Below, piece by piece: positions 7,073-14,615 of a stretch of DNA of 18,949 nt. The notes under the pieces are model-generated. The model had not been told where the DNA came from. It ran no database searches and was given only the letters and a program-made list of their open reading frames with translations. Both the position numbers and the translations under genes were made by a program. This stretch comes from Firmicutes bacterium UBA5774. GTDB taxonomy: Bacteria > Bacillota > Clostridia > Peptostreptococcales > Anaerovoracaceae. Within the stretch, counting starts at the first letter, position 1. The number at the start of each line of letters is the position of its first letter. The stretch lies in assembly GCA_002418625.1 (NCBI GenBank), contig DIEM01000024.1, forward strand, positions 1-18,949. The letters run 5' to 3'.

Positions 7073-7666
7073 ATGAAAGACCGAAGAATCCTCATTGCTG
7101 ACAGCAATGAGACTGCCAGAAAGAATATCGACCGCCTGCTGCTGATGAAGGGCTTCAGGACGTATTCCGCGAGCGACGGTTCCGGCGCGATCAGGACAGC
7201 CGGTACCGTCTATCCGGATCTGGTCCTGCTTGATACCGGCCTATGGGGACAGAATGCCTTCGATGTGGCTGATATTATAGAAAAAGGCGGCCTGTCCAGC
7301 GTCATCTTCATGATCACCCGGCCGTGTTCCGACTTTTATATCAAACTGATGGACCGGCAGCTGCATGCTTACCTCGTGAAGCCGGTCCGTCCGGAAGAGC
7401 TCTACAGGACCATCGCTTTCTCGCTTCGGACCGTCGCGCTTATTGACGGATATAAGAGCAGGATCACCCAGCTTGAAACCGAGCTGGAAGTCAGAAAAAC
7501 CATTGAGCGCGCCAAATCGCTCCTGATGGAAACGCTTGGTCTTACCGAGACGGAAGCCTATAGGCGCATCCGGAAGGAAAGCATGGATCTATGTGTTCCG
7601 ATCCAGGATATCTCGAAAATGATCCTGGCCGCGAACCGCAATACCCCCAAAAAACTCCGTAAATAA
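7073..7666 (+). CDS. ANTAR-domain response regulator (RNA-binding antiterminator)
   Basis: This is a 197-residue protein with an N-terminal receiver (about 1-120), a coiled-coil linker and a C-terminal ANTAR domain (about 133-187; RKTIERAKSLLMETLGLTE, then EAYRRIRKESMD). Phospho-acceptor Asp54 and switch Lys103 are present, but the acidic pair is reduced to Asp10-Ser11. The start is the ATG at 7073, with CGGAG six bases upstream; an in-frame TTG at 7055 has no ribosome site. ANTAR proteins dimerise and bind paired hexaloop hairpins to prevent termination, and such an element stands before glnA. Co-transcription with glnA would make an autoregulatory loop. No sensor kinase is adjacent, so the input signal is unknown. 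Confidence 0.92.
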   Translation: MKDRRILIADSNETARKNIDRLLLMKGFRTYSASDGSGAIRTAGTVYPDLVLLDTGLWGQNAFDVADIIEKGGLSSVIFMITRPCSDFYIKLMDRQLHAYLVKPVRPEELYRTIAFSLRTVALIDGYKSRITQLETELEVRKTIERAKSLLMETLGLTETEAYRRIRKESMDLCVPIQDISKMILAANRNTPKKLRK

Positions 7667-7715
7667 AATGATAAAGGGCAGACAATCAATTCAATAAAGA
7701 ACTGGCCTACCCTTT
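7661..7715 (-). terminator. 3' hairpin of the candidate noncoding RNA
   Basis: AAAGGGTAG (7707-7715) pairs with CTGCCCTTT (7673-7681) over nine positions (one G-U). A second stem inside it, CAGTTC/GAATTG, is capped by TTTATT. The following tail ATCATTTTATTT (7661-7672) is T-rich but interrupted, and it runs into the stop codon of the ANTAR gene. Read on the plus strand no T-run follows, so it serves the minus strand better. Confidence 0.55.
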
Positions 7716-7984
7716 ACCCGAGGTTGTACCACAATGGAGTACGTCCCCCTTTCTTTAACTACCCCTAATCCGATCATCTGATATTTGGACATTCAGATAT
7801 TACTATCATTGTCTCGGATGGATCGGTTTTTCCTGAATCTTCCATCTTGATCTTTCAATCCCGACTTCTTTTTCAGGTCTTTCGCTTCAGTTTAGCTTCA
7901 CTGCATTATAGACAGTTCTTCCATCACTTTTGCTGCCGATTTTTTGGGGCGGCTCACTTACTCAGGTTTCCCTTTTCTTTGAGT
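7661..7984 (-). ncRNA. Candidate structured noncoding RNA, family unrecognised
   Basis: This stretch between the ANTAR gene and the MFS gene has no convincing ORF on the minus strand, yet carries a strong promoter and a 3' hairpin. From the predicted start (about 7984), local helices include ACUCA/UGAGU (7980-7984 with 7960-7964) capped by GG-GAAA-CC, and GCCG/CGGC around an A-rich loop. Further on are ACUG/CAGU, CCUGAA/UUCAGG, UUGA/UCAA, GAUGGA/UCCAUC and AUCUGA/UCAGAU, with CCGAUC (7821-7826)/GAUCGG (7770-7775). Some of these exclude one another. Purine-rich, A-rich loops join them, as in structured RNAs. I see no hallmark of tmRNA, RNase P, SRP RNA, 6S or common riboswitches. No gene follows on the same strand, so it acts as a separate RNA if made. 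Confidence 0.6.
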
Positions 7985-7990
7985 ATGCTT

Positions 7991-8019
7991 ATATTACCAC
8001 CGAAAATCCTGTTTGTCAA
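7991..8019 (-). promoter_or_regulatory. Strong sigma-A promoter driving the candidate noncoding RNA
   Basis: Minus-strand TTGACA (8014-8019), 17-bp spacer, TATTAC-side complement TAATAT (7991-7996): the same hexamers and spacing as the asnB leader promoter. It lies in a gene-free region and points away from the MFS gene. The remaining stretch 8020-8141 holds a near-palindrome TGCATTCCGGAGTGCA (8101-8116) but no clear terminator for the MFS operon. Confidence 0.78.
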
Positions 8020-8141
8020 GCATAATTGTCAGAATATTAAAATTATTTTTCGATCCGTTTTCAGAGCGAGGTAATTTTTTAAACCGCCATATTTTTTATT
8101 TGCATTCCGGAGTGCATCTTTGTATCGTTATTTCCAGTTTG

Positions 8142-9497
8142 CTAATGCGATTCGACGCCCTCGCTGATCTCTTCCAGCGATTTGCCCATTGTTTCTTTTC
8201 CAAAAACTGCAACGACAACGGATACGATGGCGAATACCGCCGTCAGCATGACGAATACATACACATAACCGGCCTCGACTCCGTAAGCTCTGTATAAGAC
8301 CGGCACAATAAACGGCGCGGCAAACGCCCCGATACGGCCGAAGGCCGCAGCCCAGCCCGAACCGGTAGCCCTGATGTCAGTCGGATAGAACTCGGGCGTA
8401 TATGCATAGACACACCCCCAGGCGCCGAGGCTGAAGAAGTACAGAAGACAACCGAACATCAGTACTTCCGACGGATTTCCGGCATGTCCGAACAGCCAGG
8501 CGGCGACGGCCGTGCCGGCAAAATAAACCGAAAGTATCATTTTTCGGCCGGCCTTTTCGACAAGATATGCTGCACTGAAGTATCCCGGTAATTGGGCCAG
8601 GCACATGATCAATGTGAACTCAAAGCTTCTGACCAGGTCAAAGCCCCTGTCCACCAATAACGACGGCGTCCACAGCACGAATCCGTAATAGCCAAGATTG
8701 ATGCCAAACCAGATTGTCCATAACACCACCGTGCTTCTGATATATTTTCCGGACCATAAATCAAAAAATGTCCGCCGAACGCCGCCTTGATTTAAATGTT
8801 CTTCGACATCCTCCGTCTCATGCCGGAACTCGGCGCCCGCCTGCCGCTCCATTGAAGCGACGAGAGCCTCGGCTTCATCGATCCTGCCGACCGAATCCAG
8901 ATAACGCGGAGATTCGGGAACGGCTTTTCTCAAATACGCCGCAAAAAGTGCGGGCACGGCTCCGACCCAGAAGGCCATGCGCCAGCCGTATGCCGGTATA
9001 AGCAAATATGCGACCAGTGCGGAGGCGATCCAGCCCCATGCCCAGAAGCTCTCGAGCAATATCACGTAGCGCCCGCGAATCCTGGCGGGAGAAAATTCGC
9101 TGATCAGCGTTGCCGCAGCAGGCAGTTCTCCACCGAGTCCGAATCCTGTGATAAATCTCAATATTAAAAGCATCGGATAATTAACGGAAAATCCCGAAAG
9201 ACCGCTGGCGACTCCATAGATGATCAGCGTCATCATAATCACGGTCCTTCTGCCCCATCGATCCGCTGCCATCCCCGACAATCCTGCTCCTATAGCCATA
9301 CCGAGCATGCCTGCGCTCCCAAGCAGCGCCAATTGGCCTGTAGTCAGCGCCCATTCCCTGCCGATCGCCGCCATGACACCGGCTACCATGCCCTGGTCCA
9401 TGGCGTCGAACATCCAGCCGATACCGGTAAGCAGCAATATTTTCTTCAGCATGGGCGTTGAAGGCAGCCGGTCAAGACGAGAAGAAATATTCAGCAT
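8142..9497 (-). CDS. MFS transporter, NiaP/metabolite:H+ symporter-like
   Basis: This 451-residue integral membrane protein has about 12 hydrophobic segments. MFS signatures are visible: the loop 2-3 motif (ADRWGRR), PESPRYL after helix 6, a central hydrophilic loop of about 50 residues, and EKAGRK in the second half. The opening GIGWMFDAMDQGMVAGVM resembles the nicotinate transporter NiaP and related carriers for organic acids, but the substrate cannot be fixed. I chose the ATG at 9497, which has GGGAG six bases before it. An ATG at 9515 directly abuts the ATPase stop and lacks a ribosome site. Spacing of 18 bp from the ABC ATPase gene places it last in that operon, an unusual pairing of an MFS carrier with an ABC importer. 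Confidence 0.88.
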   Translation of the reverse strand: MLNISSRLDRLPSTPMLKKILLLTGIGWMFDAMDQGMVAGVMAAIGREWALTTGQLALLGSAGMLGMAIGAGLSGMAADRWGRRTVIMMTLIIYGVASGLSGFSVNYPMLLILRFITGFGLGGELPAAATLISEFSPARIRGRYVILLESFWAWGWIASALVAYLLIPAYGWRMAFWVGAVPALFAAYLRKAVPESPRYLDSVGRIDEAEALVASMERQAGAEFRHETEDVEEHLNQGGVRRTFFDLWSGKYIRSTVVLWTIWFGINLGYYGFVLWTPSLLVDRGFDLVRSFEFTLIMCLAQLPGYFSAAYLVEKAGRKMILSVYFAGTAVAAWLFGHAGNPSEVLMFGCLLYFFSLGAWGCVYAYTPEFYPTDIRATGSGWAAAFGRIGAFAAPFIVPVLYRAYGVEAGYVYVFVMLTAVFAIVSVVVAVFGKETMGKSLEEISEGVESH

Positions 9498-9515
9498 GAT
9501 TGGCTCCCTTCTCAT

Positions 9516-10256
9516 TTATTTCGCCGATAAAACCTTGTTCAGGAATTCCATTGTTCTCGGGTTCCTGGGGCTTGTAAACATTTCCGCCGGCGGCGCTTCC
9601 TCCATGATGATGCCCTCATCCATAAAGAGCACCCTGTCGGCCACGTCTCTGGCAAAGCCCATCTCATGGGTAACGACGACCATCGTCATTCCGATCGCCG
9701 CCAGTTCTTTCATTACAGCCAATACTTCCCCGACCATTTCAGGATCCAGGGCTGAAGTAGGCTCGTCAAAAAGCATGATATCCGGCTCCATCGCAAGGGC
9801 TCTCGCAATGGCGACACGCTGCTGCTGGCCTCCGGAAAGCTGCCTTGGCATGACATCCGCCTTTTCCGACAGTCCGACTCTCTCGAGAAGTTCGACCGCC
9901 TTTCGCTCGATTTCTTTTTTGCTCTTGAGCTTCAGTTCGAGCGGCGCCATCATAATGTTCTGCTTTGCGGTAAGATGTGGGAAAAGATTGAACTGCTGGA
10001 ACACCATGCCTATATTTCTTCTGACCTTGTTGAGATTGACGCCGGGGTCCGTAATCATGATATCATCGACCATGATGTCTCCGCGCGTCGGCTCCTCAAG
10101 CCTGTTGATGCATCTCAGGAAAGTCGATTTTCCAGAGCCGCTCGGACCGATGACACAAACGACCTGGCCCCTCGATATCTCAAGGTCGATGCCTTTGAGC
10201 ACCTCAAGCTTGCCGAAATACTTATGAAGATTGGCCACCTTGATCTGTGCCGTCAT
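9516..10256 (-). CDS. Polar amino acid ABC transporter, ATP-binding protein (GlnQ-like)
   Basis: This 246-residue ATPase powers import through the permease encoded just upstream. It has Walker A GPSGSGKST (37-45), Q-loop VFQQFNLFPH, signature LSGGQQQR, Walker B IMLFDEPTSALD and switch histidine VVTHE, all typical of the HisP/GlnQ group. I start it at the ATG at 10256, where it overlaps the permease stop in the classic ATGA arrangement and a GAAGGTGA site precedes it. The frame stays open 26 codons further upstream, but that stretch lies inside the permease gene. Confidence 0.95.
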   Translation of the reverse strand: MTAQIKVANLHKYFGKLEVLKGIDLEISRGQVVCVIGPSGSGKSTFLRCINRLEEPTRGDIMVDDIMITDPGVNLNKVRRNIGMVFQQFNLFPHLTAKQNIMMAPLELKLKSKKEIERKAVELLERVGLSEKADVMPRQLSGGQQQRVAIARALAMEPDIMLFDEPTSALDPEMVGEVLAVMKELAAIGMTMVVVTHEMGFARDVADRVLFMDEGIIMEEAPPAEMFTSPRNPRTMEFLNKVLSAK

Positions 10257-10918
10257 ATCTTCACCTTCTTCTCGACCGTCTTCGAAATCTGCGTCAAAAT
10301 AGCGATCGCAACAAAATAGAATAACGCGACCCATGTGTATGTTGCGAAAGACTCCATCGTGCGCCCGACATAAATCTTGGCCTGGTACATGATATCAGCC
10401 AGTCCTATGACGGATATAAGAGACGAGTCCTTCAAGGTGATTATAAACTGATTGACCAGCGACGGCAGGCAGATGCGAAGCGCCTGAGGCAGAACGACTC
10501 TCTTCATCGCCTGCGCATGAGACAATCCAAGACTTCGGGCCGCTTCCATCTGTCCGGGGTTCACGGCGTTGATCGCTCCCCGGAAAATTTCCGACATATA
10601 AGCGCCGGCGTTCAACGTCAGCGTCACCAGGCCAGCCGTAAAGGGTGTGAATCTGACATCGAGACCCATGAACTGGAGCAGCTGCGGCAGTGCAAAATAG
10701 ATATAGAACACCTGCACAAGCAGCGGCGTGCCCCGGATCAGGCCGACATATATTTTGGATGCCCAGCGAAGCGGCGCATTTTTTGACAAAGCCATGAAGC
10801 AGGAGCACAATCCCATCACAAACGCCATCAGAAGCGACAATACCGTCACTTCAAGCGTGATCCATAGTCCTTGAAACAAAAGCGGGGAAACTTCACCGAA
10901 AACTTTACCAAGATTCAT
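10253..10918 (-). CDS. Polar amino acid ABC transporter, permease (HisM/GlnP-like)
   Basis: This 221-residue membrane protein has about five hydrophobic segments and begins LLFQGLWITLEVTVLSLL, a typical HisMQ-family start. The cytoplasmic coupling motif EAARSLGLSHAQAMKRVVLPQA (in part) is intact. Because only one permease gene is present, the channel is probably a homodimer. GAGG lies seven bases before the ATG. The gene begins 12 bp after the binding protein and overlaps the ATPase by 4 bp. Confidence 0.95.
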   Translation of the reverse strand: MNLGKVFGEVSPLLFQGLWITLEVTVLSLLMAFVMGLCSCFMALSKNAPLRWASKIYVGLIRGTPLLVQVFYIYFALPQLLQFMGLDVRFTPFTAGLVTLTLNAGAYMSEIFRGAINAVNPGQMEAARSLGLSHAQAMKRVVLPQALRICLPSLVNQFIITLKDSSLISVIGLADIMYQAKIYVGRTMESFATYTWVALFYFVAIAILTQISKTVEKKVKI

Positions 10919-10930
10919 TATTCATCCTCA

Positions 10931-11701
10931 TTATTCAGCGGAAATGTAGCTGTCGATGATTTCCTGATATTTTCCGTTCTCTATGATATTTGCCAATCCT
11001 GTATTGAACATTTCAAGCAGTTCCGTATTTTTCCCCTTCATGACCGCGAAGCCATAGGATGAGCCCTGCTCCATATCCGTGACCATCTTGAGCCCGTTCC
11101 CCTGTGAGATGCCGTATCCCATGACCGGATAATCCTCGAAGCATGCGACCGAATTGCCTGTCTTCACATCTTCATACATGAACGGAGATTCGTCGAAATA
11201 AACCAGTTCAAATCCATAGGTGTCCTTGATCGACTCCGCGAAGGTTGATCCTTCCGTGCCGGTTTTTACTGCCACTTTCATGCCAGCCAAATCTTCATAG
11301 GATTTGATTGTCTCGTTTGCCGCGCTGACTGCCATGACAACGCCGGAATCATAATAGGGCGCCGAGAAATCATATTTTTTCAGGCGGTCTTCATTGATGC
11401 TCATGCCTGCTATGACCGCGTCAGCCTGATTGGACTCCAAAGCGGCAACAGCCGCGTTGAATCCCAGCGGGCTGAGTTCATATTCAAAACCTTGATCTTC
11501 AGCGATCGCAGCCAGGATCTCGATATCGATGCCGACATAGTCCCCGGCTTCGTTCTGGAATTCAAAAGGCGCAAAGGTCGTATCCGTAGCGATATTGTAT
11601 ACAGTTGCTTCAGGCGCAGCTTCTTCTTCGGCGCCGCCGCATCCTGCCAGCATGCCGATAGACAGCAACAGGACAAGTAGTAAACTGAATGTCTTTTTCA
11701 T
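10931..11701 (-). CDS. Amino acid ABC transporter substrate-binding lipoprotein
   Basis: This 256-residue family 3 solute-binding protein has a lipoprotein signal peptide: MKKTF, a hydrophobic core and the lipobox LAGC, with the lipidated cysteine at position 21. It should be anchored outside the membrane. TDTTFAPFEF near the N-terminus, the middle segment AGMSINEDRLKKYDFSAPYY and VAVKTGTEGSTFAE are typical of polar amino acid binding proteins (glutamine, arginine, cystine and similar). The ligand cannot be settled. AGGAGG lies eight bases before the ATG. It is the first gene of a four-gene operon with permease, ATPase and MFS carrier. Confidence 0.94.
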   Translation of the reverse strand: MKKTFSLLLVLLLSIGMLAGCGGAEEEAAPEATVYNIATDTTFAPFEFQNEAGDYVGIDIEILAAIAEDQGFEYELSPLGFNAAVAALESNQADAVIAGMSINEDRLKKYDFSAPYYDSGVVMAVSAANETIKSYEDLAGMKVAVKTGTEGSTFAESIKDTYGFELVYFDESPFMYEDVKTGNSVACFEDYPVMGYGISQGNGLKMVTDMEQGSSYGFAVMKGKNTELLEMFNTGLANIIENGKYQEIIDSYISAE

Positions 11702-11746
11702 TGATTTTTCCTCCTGATAGTTGATTTTTTAAATTCATACGAAGAT

Positions 11747-11752
11747 ATTATA
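11747..11752 (-). promoter_or_regulatory. Candidate -10 of the ABC/MFS operon
   Basis: A perfect TATAAT (minus strand) stands 45 bp before the binding-protein start, just after the terminator of the upstream LuxR gene. No good -35 is found at 16-18 bp (TATTTT at 17 bp), so the promoter may be weak or activator-dependent. The adjacent LuxR-type protein is the obvious candidate activator. Confidence 0.4.
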
Positions 11753-11765
11753 CATGAACGGCCGC

Positions 11766-11807
11766 AAAAAAAATAGAGCCCCGGAAAAATTGATTCCACA
11801 AGGCCCT
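11766..11807 (-). terminator. Intrinsic terminator of the LuxR-type regulator gene
   Basis: On the minus strand AGGGCCTT (GT bulge) GGAA pairs with TTCCGGGGCTCT (11775-11807, including G-U pairs). One A then eight Ts (11766-11773) follow. It separates the regulator transcript from the ABC operon. Confidence 0.8.
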
Positions 11808-11874
11808 ATAGGTTTTCTCAGTGGATCCGGCCCTTGCCCAGTCCCGCCGACAGAAGCGTGATGCCATCAGTTCA

Positions 11875-12981
11875 TTAAGTCTGTGCTTTATCACACGACG
11901 TATCCGTAAAGCCCAATATTTTAATAAGCTGCATCTGGCTGTCGATATGAAGCTTGTTATAGATAGCCGTCAGATGTTTTTTGACAGTCGAGTTGCTGAT
12001 GCACAGGCTGCTTGCGATCTCCTCGATTTTGCACCCCTTGATCTGATAGCCGACAATATCGGATTCCCTCGGTGACAGGCCGTATTTTTTACAGACATGA
12101 GACATGCAGCCGTTCAAGATCTCTGAAATGTCATATATGTTGCAAGCGTAGATGTTTCTGGCAGGCTCCGACTTTTTATCCGCGTTGATGATTTCCAGAT
12201 ATATCGGATAGCGGTCCAGCTTGCAGCTCATATCCCTGCGATAGATATCGCAGTCGGCATATTTCATCGTTTTGCACAATTCAACTATTTTACTTTCGAT
12301 CCCGGATATTTCGCCGTCCGAATACCTCCTGACGATCCTGTTGAAATCCTCGCTGCGCGATAACACCTCGAAATTATTGTCGATGATGATATTGCCGGAT
12401 ACAGTGGATCCGACAGGTGTTTCGGCATTGTAGACAGTCTTCGGAAAGCTCTTTCTCGCGAGATTCGATAGATGGGGCTGAAATATTTCCAGCATATTGA
12501 CCTCCTCCGGCGAGAAATTCTTCTTGCTGGACAGGCGGAACAGCGATACGACTCCATAGCAGTTGATATCGGAAGGCAGCACGATGTTGCATTCCAAAGA
12601 AAATTCAAACCCGTTGGGCTTCATGAATGTCAGGTAGAATTCAGTTTTTTTTCTGGCCTCATCAAATAGATCGGTGCATCTGATCACCAGCGGTGTTTTT
12701 GTCGCAAAGACCGGATAAATGTCATCTTCCTTATAGTAATACTTCACATACTGATCGATGGTATCCTGGTTCCATCCGATTTGATGAAGATCGACCAGCT
12801 CGTATTTCGAGTCATGCTCGCTGAAAAAAAGAAGGTTCCCGGAATCAAAATAGACGATTTCCTTCAGCGCACGAAGAAAATAACCGTACTTTTCCGAAAG
12901 GTCATGATCGTCCTCATACAAATTTTTGATCATCTCGTTGATCTTGTTGAATTTCTGTATCAAAATCGAGTTGCCTGCCAA
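11875..12981 (-). CDS. LuxR-family transcriptional regulator
   Basis: This protein of about 368 residues has a C-terminal LuxR/FixJ helix-turn-helix (about 302-356; LSPRESDIV, then IEEIASSLCISNSTVKKHL). Its long N-terminal region looks like a GAF-type sensor followed by a PAS-like segment (ETPVGSTVSGNIIIDNNFEVL). There is no receiver domain or signal peptide. The frame extends to a TTG at 13050, but that codon overlaps the -10 of the promoter, so I start at TTG 12981, where AGGTG lies eight bases upstream. ATG 12933 is an alternative. It lies upstream of, and in the same direction as, the amino acid ABC/MFS operon and probably controls it; the effector is unknown. Confidence 0.85.
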   Translation of the reverse strand: MAGNSILIQKFNKINEMIKNLYEDDHDLSEKYGYFLRALKEIVYFDSGNLLFFSEHDSKYELVDLHQIGWNQDTIDQYVKYYYKEDDIYPVFATKTPLVIRCTDLFDEARKKTEFYLTFMKPNGFEFSLECNIVLPSDINCYGVVSLFRLSSKKNFSPEEVNMLEIFQPHLSNLARKSFPKTVYNAETPVGSTVSGNIIIDNNFEVLSRSEDFNRIVRRYSDGEISGIESKIVELCKTMKYADCDIYRRDMSCKLDRYPIYLEIINADKKSEPARNIYACNIYDISEILNGCMSHVCKKYGLSPRESDIVGYQIKGCKIEEIASSLCISNSTVKKHLTAIYNKLHIDSQMQLIKILGFTDTSCDKAQT

Positions 12982-13041
12982 TAGAAAAGCACCTGCTTTC
13001 TTGTAAGGATAACGCGTCGCGGACAATACCCACTGTGAAAT

Positions 13042-13070
13042 ATTATACAAGAAATTAACATTTTTTGCAA
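13042..13070 (-). promoter_or_regulatory. Sigma-A promoter of the LuxR-type regulator
   Basis: Minus-strand TTGCAA (13065-13070), 17-bp spacer and perfect TATAAT (13042-13047). The predicted start near 13035 rules out the TTG at 13050 as the start codon of the gene. Confidence 0.8.
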
Positions 13071-13081
13071 TCGACAGCCAT

Positions 13082-13116
13082 ATAAAAGAGGGGCCGGCTT
13101 GCGCCTGCCCCTCTTT
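13082..13116 (-). terminator. Terminator after the aldehyde dehydrogenase gene
   Basis: AAAGAGGGG (13108-13116) pairs perfectly with CCCCTCTTT (13085-13093), and GC-rich inner pairs surround a GCAA loop. The tail TTTTATA is short but the stem is strong. It lies 56 bp after the stop codon and just before the LuxR promoter. Confidence 0.8.
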
Positions 13117-13171
13117 GGATTCTGATGCTTCACCGATTCAAATCCTGAACCGGTCCGATATTTTTTAGCAT

Positions 13172-14536
13172 TTAACCCCAGATCTCCTCCGGAGTCGGTA
13201 CGTAAGCATTCGCATTCGTATAAGCGATCCTGCTGATATTGATCAGATGGCTGAAGTCGAGGTTCCCGCTGAGGCTGTTGTTGCCCCACGACCCGCAGCC
13301 CAATGTTCCCGTGGGAACCAGGCCGTTCGCGTAAGCTCCGCCGAGGCCGCTGGAGCCGATTCCGTTGACCAGGAACCTTGAGACACAGATATTCTCCGCC
13401 GCGTACTCGATATTCTTTTTGGTAAACGAGTGCATGACCATGCTGTGGCCTTTGCCTTCAACTTCAAGATTCGCGTTCGCTATGGCGACTGCGTCTTCCC
13501 ATGTTTTATATCTGTAAGCCGCAAGGATCGGGAACAGCTTTTCTTTGCAAAACACATCTGACGCCCCTGCTTCGTCAACCTTGACGATCAGAAGCTTCGC
13601 AGCCGGATCCGTCTTGATACCGGCCAATTCAGCGATCTTGAACGCGCTTAATCCTACAGCGGCCTTATTCAGAGCGCCTCCCGGGAAAACGGTGTTTCTC
13701 AATGATTTGACCTCTGCGGGATCCGACACATAGTGGGCGCCCTGAGCTACAAATTTGCTGATGATCTCGTCGTATTTCTCTTCAGGGCAGATGACGGACT
13801 GCTCGCAGGTGCATAATACGCCGTTGTCATACATTCTTCCCCTGATGATCTTCGGCACAGCATCGTCGATGTCCGCGTCCTTGTCGATCAGGCACTGGTT
13901 GTTGCCCGGGCCTACGCCGAAAGCAGGCTTCCCGCTGCTGTAGGCCGCTTTGACCATTCCAGGCCCGCCTGTCGATATGCAGACATCCGTCATCTTCATG
14001 ACCAGATTCGACACTTCCAAAGAAGGCTCCGCAACGATCTGAACCAGATTTTCCGGGGCTCCCAATTCTTTCAGGTACTGATTGATATATTCGATTGTTT
14101 TGACGCCGCACTTTTTCGCTGCCGGATGGGGACAAACGATAATGGCATTGCGGCCTTTCAGCGTGATCATCGCATTATGCATGGGTGTCATGACGGGATT
14201 GGTCACCGGGGTGACTGCCCCAATGACGCCGATCGGCTTCCCGACAAGGGCGATGCCCTGGTCTTCCAGATATTCCAGGACGCCGACGCTTTTCTTGCCT
14301 TTCAGGTAATTCCAAACCGCCATAGCTTTGCCCTTGTTTTTCATGACCTTATCTTCATAGCTTCCCATCTTGGTTTCTTCGACCGCCATCTTGGCAAGCT
14401 CCTCGCCATTGTCGTAGACGGCCTTTCCTACAGCTCTGACCACCAGATCGACCTGCTCCTGAGAATACTTTTCAAATTCCTTCTGCGCTTTCCTTGCTTT
14501 TTCAATGATTTCAGATACAAATTCAACTTCATTCAT
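13172..14536 (-). CDS. CoA-acylating aldehyde dehydrogenase, SucD-like
   Basis: This 454-residue member of the AdhE/EutE/SucD group interconverts an acyl-CoA and its aldehyde with NAD(P)H. It resembles C. kluyveri succinate-semialdehyde dehydrogenase SucD in the opening (EKARKAQKEFEKYSQEQVD), GRNAIIVCPHP, GVGPGN and the ending PTPEEIWG. The catalytic cysteine lies in NGVLCTCEQSVI (Cys242), with a second cysteine two residues on. The start is the ATG at 14536 with an AGGGGA site; 39 extra in-frame codons upstream are non-coding leader. The substrate could be succinyl-CoA, butyryl/crotonyl-CoA or another acyl-CoA. No partner alcohol dehydrogenase is adjacent. A CBS-PAS-sigma54 activator gene is next upstream and probably its regulator. 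Confidence 0.9.
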   Translation of the reverse strand: MNEVEFVSEIIEKARKAQKEFEKYSQEQVDLVVRAVGKAVYDNGEELAKMAVEETKMGSYEDKVMKNKGKAMAVWNYLKGKKSVGVLEYLEDQGIALVGKPIGVIGAVTPVTNPVMTPMHNAMITLKGRNAIIVCPHPAAKKCGVKTIEYINQYLKELGAPENLVQIVAEPSLEVSNLVMKMTDVCISTGGPGMVKAAYSSGKPAFGVGPGNNQCLIDKDADIDDAVPKIIRGRMYDNGVLCTCEQSVICPEEKYDEIISKFVAQGAHYVSDPAEVKSLRNTVFPGGALNKAAVGLSAFKIAELAGIKTDPAAKLLIVKVDEAGASDVFCKEKLFPILAAYRYKTWEDAVAIANANLEVEGKGHSMVMHSFTKKNIEYAAENICVSRFLVNGIGSSGLGGAYANGLVPTGTLGCGSWGNNSLSGNLDFSHLINISRIAYTNANAYVPTPEEIWG

Positions 14537-14615
14537 TTTCTTGAAATCCCCTCTCCTGGTTATGTTGCTATACCTTTTAACGGGTAAAATTGATGTTTGC
14601 TGCTTTGTAATCAAA

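Noticed and set aside
7661..7984. Assignment of the candidate RNA to tmRNA, RNase P RNA, 6S RNA or SRP RNA
   Set aside because: I could not find the RNase P GAGGAAAGUC core, a tmRNA tag frame or CCA-type end, a long closing stem with central bubble, or the SRP GGAAGCAGC-type loop.
8101..8116. TGCATTCCGGAGTGCA as terminator of the MFS operon
   Set aside because: Almost no loop is possible, it is followed by A-rich rather than T-rich sequence on the minus strand, and one mismatch lies in each arm; kept only as a near-palindrome.
7847..8297. Two plus-strand frames across the candidate RNA region
   Set aside because: Composition is Phe/Leu/Arg-rich as expected from A-rich antisense RNA, ribosome sites are absent, and one runs into the MFS gene on the other strand.
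12982..13050. Longer start (TTG at 13050) for the LuxR-type regulator
   Set aside because: That TTG overlaps the spacer/-10 (TATAAT) of a consensus promoter, so it would not be in the transcript; TTG 12981 has an AGGTG site.
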